The notes under the pieces were generated by a model. That model was given only the letters and a program-made list of their open reading frames with translations. It did not search any database and was not told the DNA's origin. Made by a program: the position numbers and the translations under genes. From Hyphochytrium catenoides (lineage: Eukaryota; Sar; Hyphochytriomycetes; Hyphochytriales; Hyphochytriaceae): a stretch of DNA of 48,127 nucleotides. The stretch spans positions 1-48,127 of the forward strand of contig LT578416.1 in NCBI GenBank assembly GCA_900088475.1, in the 5' to 3' direction. Below are positions 8,244 through 17,582 of this stretch, piece after piece. Numbering within the stretch: position 1 is the first letter of the stretch; every line of letters begins with the position of its first letter.

Positions 8244-10301
8244 ATGATGATTAAAAGCCTTATCGGATTTCTTAGAAAAGTCTTTTTTATAATTAGTACA
8301 TTTACTATAAAAAACAAATGGAGTGTAATTATTCTATTTAACATTCTTAACATGATTTGTGTGTTGGCTATATTAAATGATCTCACAGTCATGGGCCTTT
8401 TCGAAAAACTTCAAAACTTTTTCGAAAACAATCAAGAGACTCCGACAAGATCGGAAGTTTTAGAAGAAACTGTTCAAACAGCTGAAATAAATGAAACAAA
8501 TGAAATAAAACCAAAGGAACAAGAAAACGAGTCGGAGGTAAAACAAACCAAAGAATCATTGACCACCAAACTCAAAAAACATGCTCCCACGATCATTTGT
8601 GGCCTTTTAGGGGTGGCTGGACTTGTATTCCTTGGCATATGTATTTATCAATATACTTCTGGTGGTGGTGCAGATGTTCCACCTTCTCCACCTTCTCCAC
8701 CTTCTCCACCTTCTTCACAGGTGCCATCAGGTTCTAGAGGTTTGGGGGATCTTCTAGTCGTTTCAGAACAAAACGCGCGTCTTCGAACGAGATTTATGAT
8801 TATGCAGGATATGCAGGATATGCAGGATCTTCCGGCAACTGAGAGAACTCAGGAAATGGAGGAAACGACGCAAGATCTTCCGGAGATACCGGATATTTTG
8901 AAGATTGACGTCATTGGGCCTATTCCAGAAAAGGAGGTTTCTGTTTCAGAACAAAACGCGCGTCTTCGAGAGAAACTTCTGGCGCTGGATGAATATCTGA
9001 CGTTTGACTACACGGGGCCTATTCCAGAAACGACGCAAGATCTTCCGGCAACTGAGGAAGCTCAGGAAACTGAGGAGATTGTAGACATGGAGCAGGTGCT
9101 TGAAAAGATTGAGAAAGATCTAAAACGATATGATAATATTGAACATCTGCGAGTGATGCAGGAAAATGTTCAGAGTAACCCGGAGCTTCACGAATGTCCG
9201 GAGGTTCAGCAACGTATTTTGGATTATATTTATGAACGTATTGAAGAATGTATTGAAAATCAGGGGCTTCGTCAAGATACTCGGGAGATAAAGAAGCTGA
9301 TTGAGTCGGTTGAGGAAGAGCTGAAGGGAGATCATAGTCTTGAACGTCTGAAGAAGATGGAGAATGAGTTGATGAAGAACCCGCTGGTTCAACTTTGGCC
9401 GGAGGCTCAGGAAATCCTTGAGGATAAATTTCTGGAACGTTATAAAGAATGTGAGAAGAAGCTGAATCTTCCGGCAACTGAGGAAATGGAGGAAACTGAG
9501 GAGGAAATGGAGGAAACTGAGGAGGATCTTCCGGCAACGGAGGACCTTACAGAAACTCAGCAAACGGAGCTGCTTGAGTCGATTGAGGAAGAGCTGAAGC
9601 GATATCGTAATATTGAACATCTGCGAGAGATGCAGGAATTTGTTAAGAAGAACCCACAATTACAAAATTGTCCGCAACTTCGGGAACGTATTCTTGATTG
9701 TATTCACGAACGTATTGAATACTGTCTTGATAAGAAGGGGCTTGCAGAAATTCGAGTATATGGTCGTGAAGAGCTGAAAGAACATACTCAACAATATTAT
9801 GGTGAAAAAGGGATACCTGAATCGGAAATGTCTTCTATGGATCGGTATGAGAGGTATCTTGAAGGGGCTCGGGCACGTTTTCCTATACTTCAGGAAATTC
9901 AAGAAATTCTAAAGATTCCTCGTATTCTTGAGATTCCGGGTATAAAGGAGATTTTAAATGTTAATATGGATGAGGTGCCCGATCTTCAGGAAATTCAGGA
10001 TATTGAATTGCTTCAGGACATTCTGAAACAGTTTAAAGAGCTTCCAATCAGTCAACTTTGGCCGGAGGTTCAGGAATGTATTGAGGACTATCTTGAGGAA
10101 CTTCTCTCTGAAGAGGATTTTAATAAGTTTCAGCAAGAGATTCAGAAGATGCTAAAAAAAATGCAGCGGGAGCGAGACTCGTCTGAGCTAGAGGATGAGC
10201 TATTTGATTTCGAGGAAGCGGTTCATCAAGATCTCTTAAGGCGGGTTCGAGAAACTGGCGATGTAAGTATTCTTACTCGATATTATATGAGGTCTAAATA
10301 A
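8244..10301 (+). CDS. Long lineage-specific membrane-anchored repeat protein (orf685)
   Basis: 685 residues from the first ATG (8244); the frame opens at a TTG at 8187, but that part is duplicated rps3 spacer. Hydrophobic segments at about 8-22, 26-46 and 114-136; linker 50-112 nearly identical to orf261; proline-serine stretch about 146-157; then a long Glu/Gln-rich helical tail. In the tail a module of about 55 residues recurs three times (DNA about 9095-9255, 9298-9450, 9574-9725) with a half copy near 10006-10105; pattern: E-E-L-K-x(4)-L-E-H-L-[RK]-x-M-x(7)-N-P then W/C-P-x-x-[RQ]. VSEQNARLR also occurs twice. GC content and codon choice (many GAG, CTT, CAG) differ from the AT-rich conserved genes. 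No known family recognised; a large scaffold or surface-binding protein anchored in the inner membrane is inference. Confidence 0.78.
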   Translation: MMIKSLIGFLRKVFFIISTFTIKNKWSVIILFNILNMICVLAILNDLTVMGLFEKLQNFFENNQETPTRSEVLEETVQTAEINETNEIKPKEQENESEVKQTKESLTTKLKKHAPTIICGLLGVAGLVFLGICIYQYTSGGGADVPPSPPSPPSPPSSQVPSGSRGLGDLLVVSEQNARLRTRFMIMQDMQDMQDLPATERTQEMEETTQDLPEIPDILKIDVIGPIPEKEVSVSEQNARLREKLLALDEYLTFDYTGPIPETTQDLPATEEAQETEEIVDMEQVLEKIEKDLKRYDNIEHLRVMQENVQSNPELHECPEVQQRILDYIYERIEECIENQGLRQDTREIKKLIESVEEELKGDHSLERLKKMENELMKNPLVQLWPEAQEILEDKFLERYKECEKKLNLPATEEMEETEEEMEETEEDLPATEDLTETQQTELLESIEEELKRYRNIEHLREMQEFVKKNPQLQNCPQLRERILDCIHERIEYCLDKKGLAEIRVYGREELKEHTQQYYGEKGIPESEMSSMDRYERYLEGARARFPILQEIQEILKIPRILEIPGIKEILNVNMDEVPDLQEIQDIELLQDILKQFKELPISQLWPEVQECIEDYLEELLSEEDFNKFQQEIQKMLKKMQRERDSSELEDELFDFEEAVHQDLLRRVRETGDVSILTRYYMRSK
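8398..8587 (+). repeat. 190-bp direct repeat, copy 2 (within orf685)
   Basis: Second copy of 6703-6892, coding for the acidic linker before the second membrane segment. Confidence 0.92.
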
Positions 10302-10343
10302 AAAGGACAAAGACATCACATGATTCCGGGAGATCGCGAATAT

Positions 10344-10418
10344 GGCGAATATGGCTTAATCGGTAGAGTTTTAGTTTGTGATACTAACGTGTGCGGGTTC
10401 GAGTCCCGTTATTCGCCA
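10344..10418 (+). tRNA. trnH(gug): tRNA-His (GUG)
   Basis: Acceptor GGCGAAT/ATTCGCC, anticodon stem TTAGT/ACTAA around TTGTGAT (GTG), T arm GCGGGTTCGAGTCCCGT. The acceptor's 5' sequence is part of a short direct repeat GCGAATATGGCGAATATGGC just upstream, which makes the exact 5' end (and G-1) uncertain. Precedes the small-subunit rRNA. Confidence 0.92.
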
Positions 10419-10494
10419 CACAAAAAAGAAAGTTATTTTGTTTTATATATGGGAGTCATTTAGGTTTTTTTTTGGAAAACTTTCAAGTTTTTGA

Positions 10495-10857
10495 TTTTAC
10501 TTCGAGTTTGATTCTGGCTCTGAATGAACGCTAGTGACATGCTTAACACATGCAAGTTGAATGATATGACAATTGTTATATGTTATATCATAGCGAACGG
10601 GTGAGTAATATATGGGAATCTACCTTACACATTGGGATAATCATACTGGCATGTTTAAATGTTTCTAAAATTTTTATGAAATGTTGAACTTGTTGGGAGT
10701 TGACTGAAACCGTAAGGCGCCGGTCAAGTGAAAATACCAAATAAACTTAAAAAGTAAAGGACAAGTTCCGGTGTAAGATGAGCCCGTAGAGGATTAGGTT
10801 GTTGGTAAGGTAAAGGCTTACCAAGCCTGTGATCCTTAGCTGGTCTGAAAGGATGAA

Positions 10858-10890
<33 letters not shown>

Positions 10891-11072
10891 TCGTTTGAAG
10901 GCAGCAGTGGGGAATCTTGGACAATGGGCGCAAGCTTGATCCAGCAATGTCACGTGAAGGACCAATAAATTTTTCGCCTGGAAGGATTTCATTGGAAATT
11001 GACGACTAAGTCGTAAACTTCGATCATCAAGGAGGAACATGACAGTACTTAGATGAAAGTCCCGGCAAACCT

Positions 11073-11111
<39 letters not shown>

Positions 11112-12315
11112 ATTCAATTTAACTGGGCGTAAAGCGTCTGTAGGCGGCAAGTTTCGTTATTCGGTAAAAATTAAAGCTTAACTTTAAAAGACGGATAAAA
11201 CGTACTTAGCTAGAGTCATAGAGAGGAGAGTAGAATTTCTGAAATAGGGATAAAATCCGAAGATATCAGAAGGAATACCAAAGGCGAAGGCAACTCTCTG
11301 GCTATGTCTGACGCTCAGAGACGAAGGCGTGGGGAGCAAATGGGATTAGGTACCCCAGTAGTCCATGCAGTAAACGATGAGTGCTAGTCTTCAATAAAAG
11401 ACACAGCTAACGCGTCAAGCACTCCGCCTGAGGAGTACGATCGCAAGATTGAAACTCAAAGAAATTGACGGGAGCCTATCCAAGCGGTGGAGCATGTGGT
11501 TTAATGCGATAATACACGCAGAATCTTACCAGCTCTTGACATCATAATTCTTTTGATAGAGATATCAAAAGCTTCTTTATGACAGGCGTTGCATGGCTGT
11601 CGTCAGCTCGTGTTTTGAGACGTAGGGTTAATTCCCGTAACGAGCGTAACCCCTATTCAATGTTGCTGACCCATCGGACTGACTTTTCTTTTTTTTGGAG
11701 AGTGTCAGTTGTTTTATATTTGTTTGTTGACCAAAGATTTTAACAATGTCAATTTGACAAGGCTTAATAGCACGTAAAACCCTTATTTTATCAATGCCCT
11801 TTAGGTAGTCGGTGGCCTTCTGCGGATTTGTTTGGTTTAATAAGTGCGAATGGGCGGATCTCTTTGAAACAATCTGTGAAAATGGATGGAGGTGGGGATG
11901 ACGTCAAGTCCTCATGGCCCTTATGAGCTGGGCTACACATGTGCTACAATGGTAATGACAAAGGGAGGCAATAAAGAATTAAAGATCATTTGGAGCAAAT
12001 CCTTAAACATTACCTTAGTTCGGATTGTCGGCTGCAATTCGCCGGCATGAAGTTGGAATCGCTAGTAATCGTGGATCAGCATGCCACGGTGAATACTGGA
12101 AATAGGCTTTGTACACACCGCCCGTCACATTCCGGAAATTCATTTCTCTCCAAAGTTTTGTATTAACGTATGAAAACAATGTAAGATTCCGATGGTTTTT
12201 CGGAAACCCGCATTGATAAAAGAAATACGAGATATGTTCCGAAAGAGAGGTGGGTAACCAGAGTGAAGTCGTAACAAGGTAGCCGTAAGGGAACTTGCGG
12301 CTGAAGACAACTTTA
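10495..12315 (+). rRNA. rns: Small subunit ribosomal RNA
   Basis: Conserved 16S-like blocks in order: GAGTTTGATTCTGGCTC near 10504, GTGCCAGCAGCCGCGGTAAT near 11075 (530 loop), ATTAGGTACCCCAGTAGTCC near 11345, GAAATTGACGGG near 11460, GCATGGCTGTCGTCAGCTCG near 11592, GTACACACCGCCCGTCAC near 12111 and GAAGTCGTAACAAGGTA near 12264. Ends are approximate; the 3' end lacks an obvious CCTCC anti-Shine-Dalgarno sequence. The region 11680-11830 is an expanded variable domain relative to E. coli. Confidence 0.96.
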
Positions 12316-12517
12316 AAATCTCCCATATCTCCTATATTCCCCAATCATCTCTAAAAGAGAAACGTCAAAGTGTCCAAAGTGTCTCTTTTTTTATGATGAT
12401 TCTTGTATTTGATTGTATTTGAAGATTGAAAAGTCGAAAAGTGTTTGAGATACACTTTAAAATTTTAGAAACACCTATATAAAATATATAAACAATTTAA
12501 ACATTAAAATGAAGAGA
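12316..12517. other. Spacer after small-subunit rRNA
   Basis: AT-rich, no ORF. Contains an 8-bp stem AAAAGAGA/TCTCTTTT at about 12352-12392 followed by a T run, terminator- or processing-like, plus short direct copies of AAAGTGTC. Confidence 0.5.
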
Positions 12518-12589
12518 TGCGGGATAGAGCAGTGGTAGCTCAACAGGCTCATGATCTGGATGTCGTAGGTTCGAATCCTACTCCCGCGA
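12518..12589 (+). tRNA. trnfM(cau): Initiator-type tRNA-Met (CAU), copy 1
   Basis: Sequence resembles bacterial initiator tRNA: GGGATAGAGCAGTGGTAGCTC D arm region, anticodon loop CTCATGA, T arm GTAGGTTCGAATCCTAC. Position 1:72 is U-G, so the top pair is weak. Nearly identical to the minus-strand gene at 17166-17237, from which it differs at about six positions. Confidence 0.9.
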
Positions 12590-12630
12590 CATGTCACATT
12601 TCTTAATCCATCTAACGGTTCAACTTGATA

Positions 12631-13011
12631 ATGCCAACTTTCTCACAACTTTTAAAAAATCCAAGACGACGTCCAAAAAACCGAACAAAAACTCCAGCAT
12701 TACAATCTTGTCCACAAAAAAAAGGGACTTGTTTTAAAGTGTTTACCCGAACACCAAAAAAACCCAACTCAGGTGTTCGAAAAGTTGCACGAATTCGTTT
12801 AACTAATCGAAAACGTATTACAGGATATATCCCAGGAATTGGCCATTCTTTGATGGAACATTCCATTGTTCTTGTTCGTGGGGGTCGTGTTAAAGACTTG
12901 CCTGGAGTCAAATACCATCTGATTCGCGGCAAATATGATTTTGATAACAAAACATTATTATCTCGAATTCACGCGCGTTCGAAATATGGTGTCAAAAAAC
13001 GAAGAATATAA
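12631..13011 (+). CDS. rps12: Ribosomal protein S12
   Basis: 126-residue decoding-centre protein of the small subunit. [13 protein letters not shown] start, the [17 protein letters not shown] block and the [13 protein letters not shown] block are all conserved, including the lysines around which streptomycin resistance mutations occur in bacteria. ATG at 12631 is used rather than an in-frame TTG two codons upstream. In many mitochondrial genomes rps7 follows; here trnG and trnN do, and rps7 was not found. Confidence 0.97.
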   Translation: MPTFSQLLKNPRRRPKNRTKTPALQSCPQKKGTCFKVFTRTPKKPNSGVRKVARIRLTNRKRITGYIPGIGHSLMEHSIVLVRGGRVKDLPGVKYHLIRGKYDFDNKTLLSRIHARSKYGVKKRRI

Positions 13012-13084
13012 AAAAAGGTTTGAAATCTTTTTGAAAAGTTTTTGGACACGATTTTCTTATTTTTTCTATTCTTATATTCTTCGT

Positions 13085-13156
13085 AGGGATATAATTTAGT
13101 GGTTAGAAGCGGTTTCTCCAAAAAACTGAACCCCAGTTCGAATCTGGGTATCCCTG
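13085..13156 (+). tRNA. trnG(ucc): tRNA-Gly (UCC)
   Basis: Acceptor AGGGATA/TATCCCT, anticodon stem GGTTT/AAACT around CTCCAAA (TCC), T arm CCCAGTTCGAATCTGGG. Confidence 0.9.
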
Positions 13157-13176
13157 GTCTTTGGTTTGTTGAAAGA

Positions 13177-13250
13177 TCCCCAATAGCTAAGTGGTTTAAG
13201 GCGGTAGACTGTTAATCTAATGATCACAGGTTCGAATCCTGTTTGGGGAG
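13177..13250 (+). tRNA. trnN(guu): tRNA-Asn (GUU)
   Basis: Acceptor TCCCCAA/TTGGGGA, D arm AGCTAAGTGGTTTAAGGC, anticodon stem TAGA/TCTA around CTGTTAA (GTT), T arm ACAGGTTCGAATCCTGT, discriminator G. Confidence 0.93.
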
Positions 13251-13666
13251 CTTTTTAATTGCAACGGCACACGAGCGAATACACGCCCACAAAGATTCCA
13301 ACGATTTTTTTGGTGTTTTTAATATTTTCAAGAATTGCTGTCTAATCTTTTATAACATTTCTTTAAGTTAGACATTGAGAATGAAAACCTTTAAACACTT
13401 TAAAACAAGTTGGAATCTTCCCCGCTTTTAAAACCATTTCCTTTTGGTCTTTTTCACTTCTTATAACAAACCAAAAGACCAAAAAGGATGAACACAGAAA
13501 CAATCCAGTCAAATCAAAAGATTCTTTCCCAGTTTCCCACTTTTAAATGGTTTTAAAAGCACACCCAAAGAACTTTTCTTTTTTATGTGACCTTTTTATA
13601 CCGTTGTCACTTGAAAAAAGAAAAAAACCGCTGCCCCGTTGCCGAACACTCTTTTTTCAAAGAAAG
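13251..13666. other. 416-base spacer between converging trnN and nad5, with nested inverted repeats
   Basis: No plausible gene. A perfect 16-bp inverted repeat (13424-13439 with 13545-13560) encloses a second stem (13440-13453 with 13473-13487, one bulged A). This is where the plus-strand block meets the end of nad5 on the minus strand, so a two-way transcription terminator or processing structure is a reasonable inference; an unrecognised structured RNA is possible. Confidence 0.6.
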
Positions 13667-15748
13667 TTAAAAAAAATGCCAATCTTCTCCATAATGAGGT
13701 CGACGTTGTTCCCAAGGAATCTCTTCTTCTGGGAAATCAATAATATGACGTGTATAATTATGTAAAACGAGACCGAGAAATAAAATGAAAGCTAATTTAA
13801 AATTTACATATACACCAAAAGAAATGGGTAATGCGGAAAGAACGGTTAACATAGTTGCACCTAATAAAATGATAAAACTTGAATGATAAATGAAACCTGT
13901 TGATAATTTTGCTACTTTTTCCATATAATAGTATAAAGTATGTGAAATTCCTAAAGGACCAAAAAGTTCAAAATAACCTTTATCTAAAATTCGGTAAGTT
14001 GTCATATAAGAAACCCGCATCATACGTTGTGAAACAAAATCATTCATCAACTTATCAAAAAACCATTTTCGATTTAAAAAATTATAAAGACTTAAACCCC
14101 AAGGAGACATTTTCCAATGATATAAGACACCAAAAAAAAAGGTATATAAATAATATGCCGTTAAAGCTCCATAAAGACTACACATTAAAATCATTTGTTT
14201 AGGAGCATCCGGAATAAATTCCGCATCCATTAAGACTAAATGTTTTGGGTGTACAAAAATAGAGTTTCCCCAAAAATCAGTTCCAAAACCAACAAACATA
14301 TCTTTTAACAAATAGCCAGAAAAAATACTTAAAAGAGCTAAAAGACCTAATGGGAATGCCATGACAAATGGAGCTTCGTGAACCTGTTCCATGATTTTTT
14401 TATAACCATTAGGTTCGGTTAAAAAAACAAGAAATAACAGTCGTGTTGAATAAAAAGAAGTCAAAAAAGCTGCCGTGGTTCCTAAAATATAAGCAAAATA
14501 TCCACTAAAACTATAAGTTGCATAAGCACTTTCTAAAATCAAATCTTTTGAATAAAACCCTGATAAAAAAGGAAATCCAATTAAGGCCAAATTTCCAATT
14601 AAGAACATACTATATGTATAAGGTAATAAAGTTCTTAATCCACCCATACGACGCATATCTTGTTCATCACCCATAGCATGAATGACACACCCTGCACTTA
14701 AAAACAATAACGCTTTAAAAAACGCATGATTCGTTAAATGAAACATTCCGGCGGCATAATTAGAAACACCGCAAGAAAACATCATATATCCTAATTGACT
14801 ACATGTAGAATACGCAATAACTTTTTTAATATCATTTTGTACCAAAGCGACGGTTGAAGCAAAAAAAGCTGTTGATGCTCCGACTATGGTCACAACGGTT
14901 AAAGCTGTAGGCGAATATTCAAAAAGTGGTGAACATCTTGTAATTAAAAAGACACCTGCGGTCACCATGGTTGCCGCATGGATCAGTGCAGAAACAGGTG
15001 TCGGTCCTTCCATGGCATCAGGCAACCATAAATGTAAACCAAGTTGTGCGGATTTTCCCATTGCTCCAAGAAATAAGAAAAGGCATATGGTATCTATAAC
15101 AGGAAATTCATCATACACAAAAAAAAAACGTTGATCTTGTAACTGATTGACCAAAGAAAAAATAATATCGTAATCGACAGCACGGAAAGAATAGAAAGCA
15201 GAAAAAATTCCAATAGCTAATCCAAAATCTCCAATTCGATTTAAGATCATTGCTTTTAACGCAGCTTTATTCGCTTGTAATCGAGTAAACCAAAAATTAA
15301 TTAATAAATAAGAACAAAGACCAACACCTTCCCACCCAACAAACATAACCATAAAGTTATCCCCAGTGACAAGGATAATCATAAAAAACGTAAATAATGA
15401 CAAATAACTCATAAAACGTGGAACATGTGGATCTTCTTTCATATAACCCGTTGAATAAAGATGAACTAACATTGAAATTGAAGTAATCACAACAAGCATC
15501 ACAACAGTTAATGTATCAAAAGAAAAGGACCAGTCACATTCAAAAAGACCACTTTCAATCCATGTAGCTAAAGTCAAGTATTTGACATGACCTTTTAATC
15601 CAATTTCCAGAAACGATTGACAGGCTAAATAAAAAGTGTACCCTATTAAAGAAGAACTCACAATCATACTTCCTGGGTGACCTAAATAACGACCAAAAAA
15701 TCCACAAAAAATGGAACTTAACAGTGGTAGAAAAAGAATTCTTAACAT
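13667..15748 (-). CDS. nad5: NADH dehydrogenase subunit 5
   Basis: 693-residue antiporter-like proton-pumping subunit of complex I. The conserved core is clear: GWEGVGLCSYLLINFWFTR, NRIGDFGL, LHLWLPDAMEGPTPVSALIHAATMVTAGVFL split over helices TM7-8 and FSCGVSNYAAGMFHLTNHAFFKALLFL with its functional lysine. The C-terminal lateral helix region extends to about residue 690. ATG at 15748 follows an in-frame TTG. Length is normal. The upstream spacer to nad7 contains a perfect hairpin at 15775-15798. Confidence 0.97.
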   Translation of the reverse strand: MLRILFLPLLSSIFCGFFGRYLGHPGSMIVSSSLIGYTFYLACQSFLEIGLKGHVKYLTLATWIESGLFECDWSFSFDTLTVVMLVVITSISMLVHLYSTGYMKEDPHVPRFMSYLSLFTFFMIILVTGDNFMVMFVGWEGVGLCSYLLINFWFTRLQANKAALKAMILNRIGDFGLAIGIFSAFYSFRAVDYDIIFSLVNQLQDQRFFFVYDEFPVIDTICLFLFLGAMGKSAQLGLHLWLPDAMEGPTPVSALIHAATMVTAGVFLITRCSPLFEYSPTALTVVTIVGASTAFFASTVALVQNDIKKVIAYSTCSQLGYMMFSCGVSNYAAGMFHLTNHAFFKALLFLSAGCVIHAMGDEQDMRRMGGLRTLLPYTYSMFLIGNLALIGFPFLSGFYSKDLILESAYATYSFSGYFAYILGTTAAFLTSFYSTRLLFLVFLTEPNGYKKIMEQVHEAPFVMAFPLGLLALLSIFSGYLLKDMFVGFGTDFWGNSIFVHPKHLVLMDAEFIPDAPKQMILMCSLYGALTAYYLYTFFFGVLYHWKMSPWGLSLYNFLNRKWFFDKLMNDFVSQRMMRVSYMTTYRILDKGYFELFGPLGISHTLYYYMEKVAKLSTGFIYHSSFIILLGATMLTVLSALPISFGVYVNFKLAFILFLGLVLHNYTRHIIDFPEEEIPWEQRRPHYGEDWHFF

Positions 15749-15774
15749 CAATGTATTTGATTTATTACTTTTTT

Positions 15775-15798
15775 ATGTTTTAAAATCTTTTAAAACAT
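15775..15798. terminator. Hairpin between nad7 and nad5
   Basis: Perfect 11-bp stem ATGTTTTAAAA / TTTTAAAACAT around a 2-base loop, in the only tRNA-free junction of this minus-strand stretch. Could mark an RNA cleavage site or simply be a palindrome in AT-rich DNA. Confidence 0.5.
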
Positions 15799-15880
15799 CC
15801 AAGCCAAAAATGAGTAGAAAAAGAGTTTAAAGAGTTCGCAGCTTGTTAGATGAAATGTTTTGTCATGCCATTTTTCTTCT

Positions 15881-17077
15881 TTAACGATCAATTTCACCAA
15901 AAACAATATCTTGGGTTCCGATAATGGTTACCACATCCGCAATCATATGCCCTTTGGACATAAAATCTAAAGATTGCAAATGAGCAAAACCAGGAGATTT
16001 TATTTTACAACGATAAGGACAATTAGTTCCGTCTGAAATCAAATAAACCCCGAATTCTCCTTTAGGCGCTTCCACAGCAGTATAAGTTTCTGAAGGCGGT
16101 ACACTAAATCCTTCACTAAATAATTTAAAATGATGTATAACGGCTTCCATGCTTTGTTTCATTTCTAGACGAGATGGTGGTGAAATTTTGAAGTTATCAA
16201 CCTTTACCGGTCCTTGAGGCATTTGATTAAGAGCTTGTAAAATTAAGCGCACGGATTCTCTCATTTCATAGGTGCGTATTAAATAACGATCGAAACAATC
16301 ACCATTCGTTCCAACAAAAATATCAAAGTCAAATTCATCATAAGCATCATAAGGCTGTGCTTTACGCAAATCCCAAGGAATTCCTGATCCACGTAACATG
16401 ACCCCGCTAAATCCATAATTTTCAGCATCTTGTGCACTTACACACCCAATATCGACTAATCTTTGTTTCCAAATACGATTATTGGTTAACATTTCTTCCA
16501 TTTCATCTAAACGTGTTCCGAATTGTTCACAAAAAATAAAAATATCATCTAATAACCCTTCAGGAAGATCAAAGGCAACGCCTCCAGGACGGATATATGC
16601 TGCATGCATTCTTGCTCCAGATACACGTTCATAAAATTCCATAAGCTTTTCGCGTTCTTCAAAATTCCAAAGCATGGGGGTAATCGCACCAACATCCATC
16701 GCATGGCAACCTACCGCTAATAAATGATTTAAAAGACGTGTAATTTCAGAAAAGAGAACACGAATGTATTGAGCTCTACGTGGTACAGAAGTTTGGAGTA
16801 ATTTTTCAACTGCAAGACTATAACAAGATTCTTGTGCCATCATCGAAACATAATCTAAACGATCAAAATAAGGTAACGCTTGTAAATAAGTTTTGGATTC
16901 AATGAGTTTTTCAGTCCCTCTATGTAATAATCCAATGTGAGGATCCGCTCGTTTAACGACTTCCCCATTTAATTCTAACACAAGTCTTAAAACACCGTGT
17001 GCTGCTGGGTGCTGAGGACCAAAATTAATCGTAAAATTTTTGATTTTTCGTTGCATATTATGTTTTAAAAAGGACAT
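15881..17077 (-). CDS. nad7: NADH dehydrogenase subunit 7 (49 kDa, NuoD)
   Basis: 398-residue peripheral-arm subunit forming the quinone pocket with Nad9 and [25 protein letters not shown], the [12 protein letters not shown] block, YDRLDY-type motif ([15 protein letters not shown]) and C-terminal [12 protein letters not shown] are all present. ATG at 17077 gives seven residues ahead of a second Met; either start is acceptable. Length is typical. Confidence 0.97.
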   Translation of the reverse strand: MSFLKHNMQRKIKNFTINFGPQHPAAHGVLRLVLELNGEVVKRADPHIGLLHRGTEKLIESKTYLQALPYFDRLDYVSMMAQESCYSLAVEKLLQTSVPRRAQYIRVLFSEITRLLNHLLAVGCHAMDVGAITPMLWNFEEREKLMEFYERVSGARMHAAYIRPGGVAFDLPEGLLDDIFIFCEQFGTRLDEMEEMLTNNRIWKQRLVDIGCVSAQDAENYGFSGVMLRGSGIPWDLRKAQPYDAYDEFDFDIFVGTNGDCFDRYLIRTYEMRESVRLILQALNQMPQGPVKVDNFKISPPSRLEMKQSMEAVIHHFKLFSEGFSVPPSETYTAVEAPKGEFGVYLISDGTNCPYRCKIKSPGFAHLQSLDFMSKGHMIADVVTIIGTQDIVFGEIDR

Positions 17078-17165
17078 GATTCATTTTCAAGAAGAGGATC
17101 CGTTTCATTTTCGTTTCAAAAACACATGATCTTTACAAACAATTCGAACTCAAAAAGGATCAGTC

Positions 17166-17237
17166 ATGCGGGAGTAGGAATCGAACCTACGACGTTCAGA
17201 TCATGAGCCTGTTGAGCTACCACTGCTCTATCCCACG
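17166..17237 (-). tRNA. trnfM(cau): Initiator-type tRNA-Met (CAU), copy 2
   Basis: Minus strand. Acceptor CGTGGGA/TCCCGCA leaves C1 opposite A72, the mismatch typical of bacterial initiator tRNAs. Anticodon stem CAGG/TCTG around CTCATGA. Near-duplicate of 12518-12589 in inverse orientation; the two flank the rps12-nad5-nad7 segment. Confidence 0.9.
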
Positions 17238-17244
17238 GAAAGAA

Positions 17245-17328
17245 TACCAGGGAAGGGACTCGAACCCTCAAAAACATTACTTTCTCAGTACCTAAAACTG
17301 ATGCGTCAACCAATTGCGCCACCCTGGT
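17245..17328 (-). tRNA. trnL(uag): tRNA-Leu (UAG)
   Basis: Minus-strand class II tRNA: acceptor ACCAGGG/CCCTGGT, anticodon stem TCAGT/ACTGA around TTTAGGT (TAG), long variable arm, T arm GAGGGTTCGAGTCCCTT, discriminator A. Confidence 0.92.
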
Positions 17329-17384
17329 GAAGTTTGGTGAACCACACGGTTTCACTCAAGAGTTCCATGAAAGTTTTTAAAGTT

Positions 17385-17464
17385 TACTCGCTATCGGACT
17401 CGAACCGATAACCCGAAGGAACAAATTTTAAGTCTGTAGTGTATACCAATTTCACCAAGCGAGT
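17385..17464 (-). tRNA. trnL(uaa): tRNA-Leu (UAA)
   Basis: Minus-strand class II tRNA: acceptor ACTCGCT/AGCGAGT, anticodon stem ACAGA/TTTGT around CTTAAAA (TAA), variable arm CCTTCGGG, T arm ATCGGTTCGAGTCCGAT. Confidence 0.92.
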
Positions 17465-17485
17465 TTCATGAAACAAAAAAAAATG

Positions 17486-17557
17486 AGATTAGGGGCGGAT
17501 TCGAACCGCCGTCAATTGCATTTGCAGTGCAATGCAAAACCTCTTTGCGACCTAATC
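17486..17557 (-). tRNA. trnC(gca): tRNA-Cys (GCA)
   Basis: Minus strand. Acceptor GATTAGG/CCTAATC, anticodon stem TTGCA/TGCAA around CTGCAAA (GCA), T arm GGCGGTTCGAATCCGCC. Discriminator U, as expected for cysteine tRNA. Confidence 0.92.
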
Positions 17558-17582
17558 AGTGACAGTTATATAGTGATATCAT

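Noticed and set aside
9019-9537. Proline/serine-rich frame antisense to orf685
   Set aside because: Shadow of the Glu-rich repeats; GAGGA-type codons read in reverse give Pro and Ser.
10724-12344. Several open frames inside the small-subunit rRNA
   Set aside because: They cover conserved rRNA blocks and have no protein similarity.
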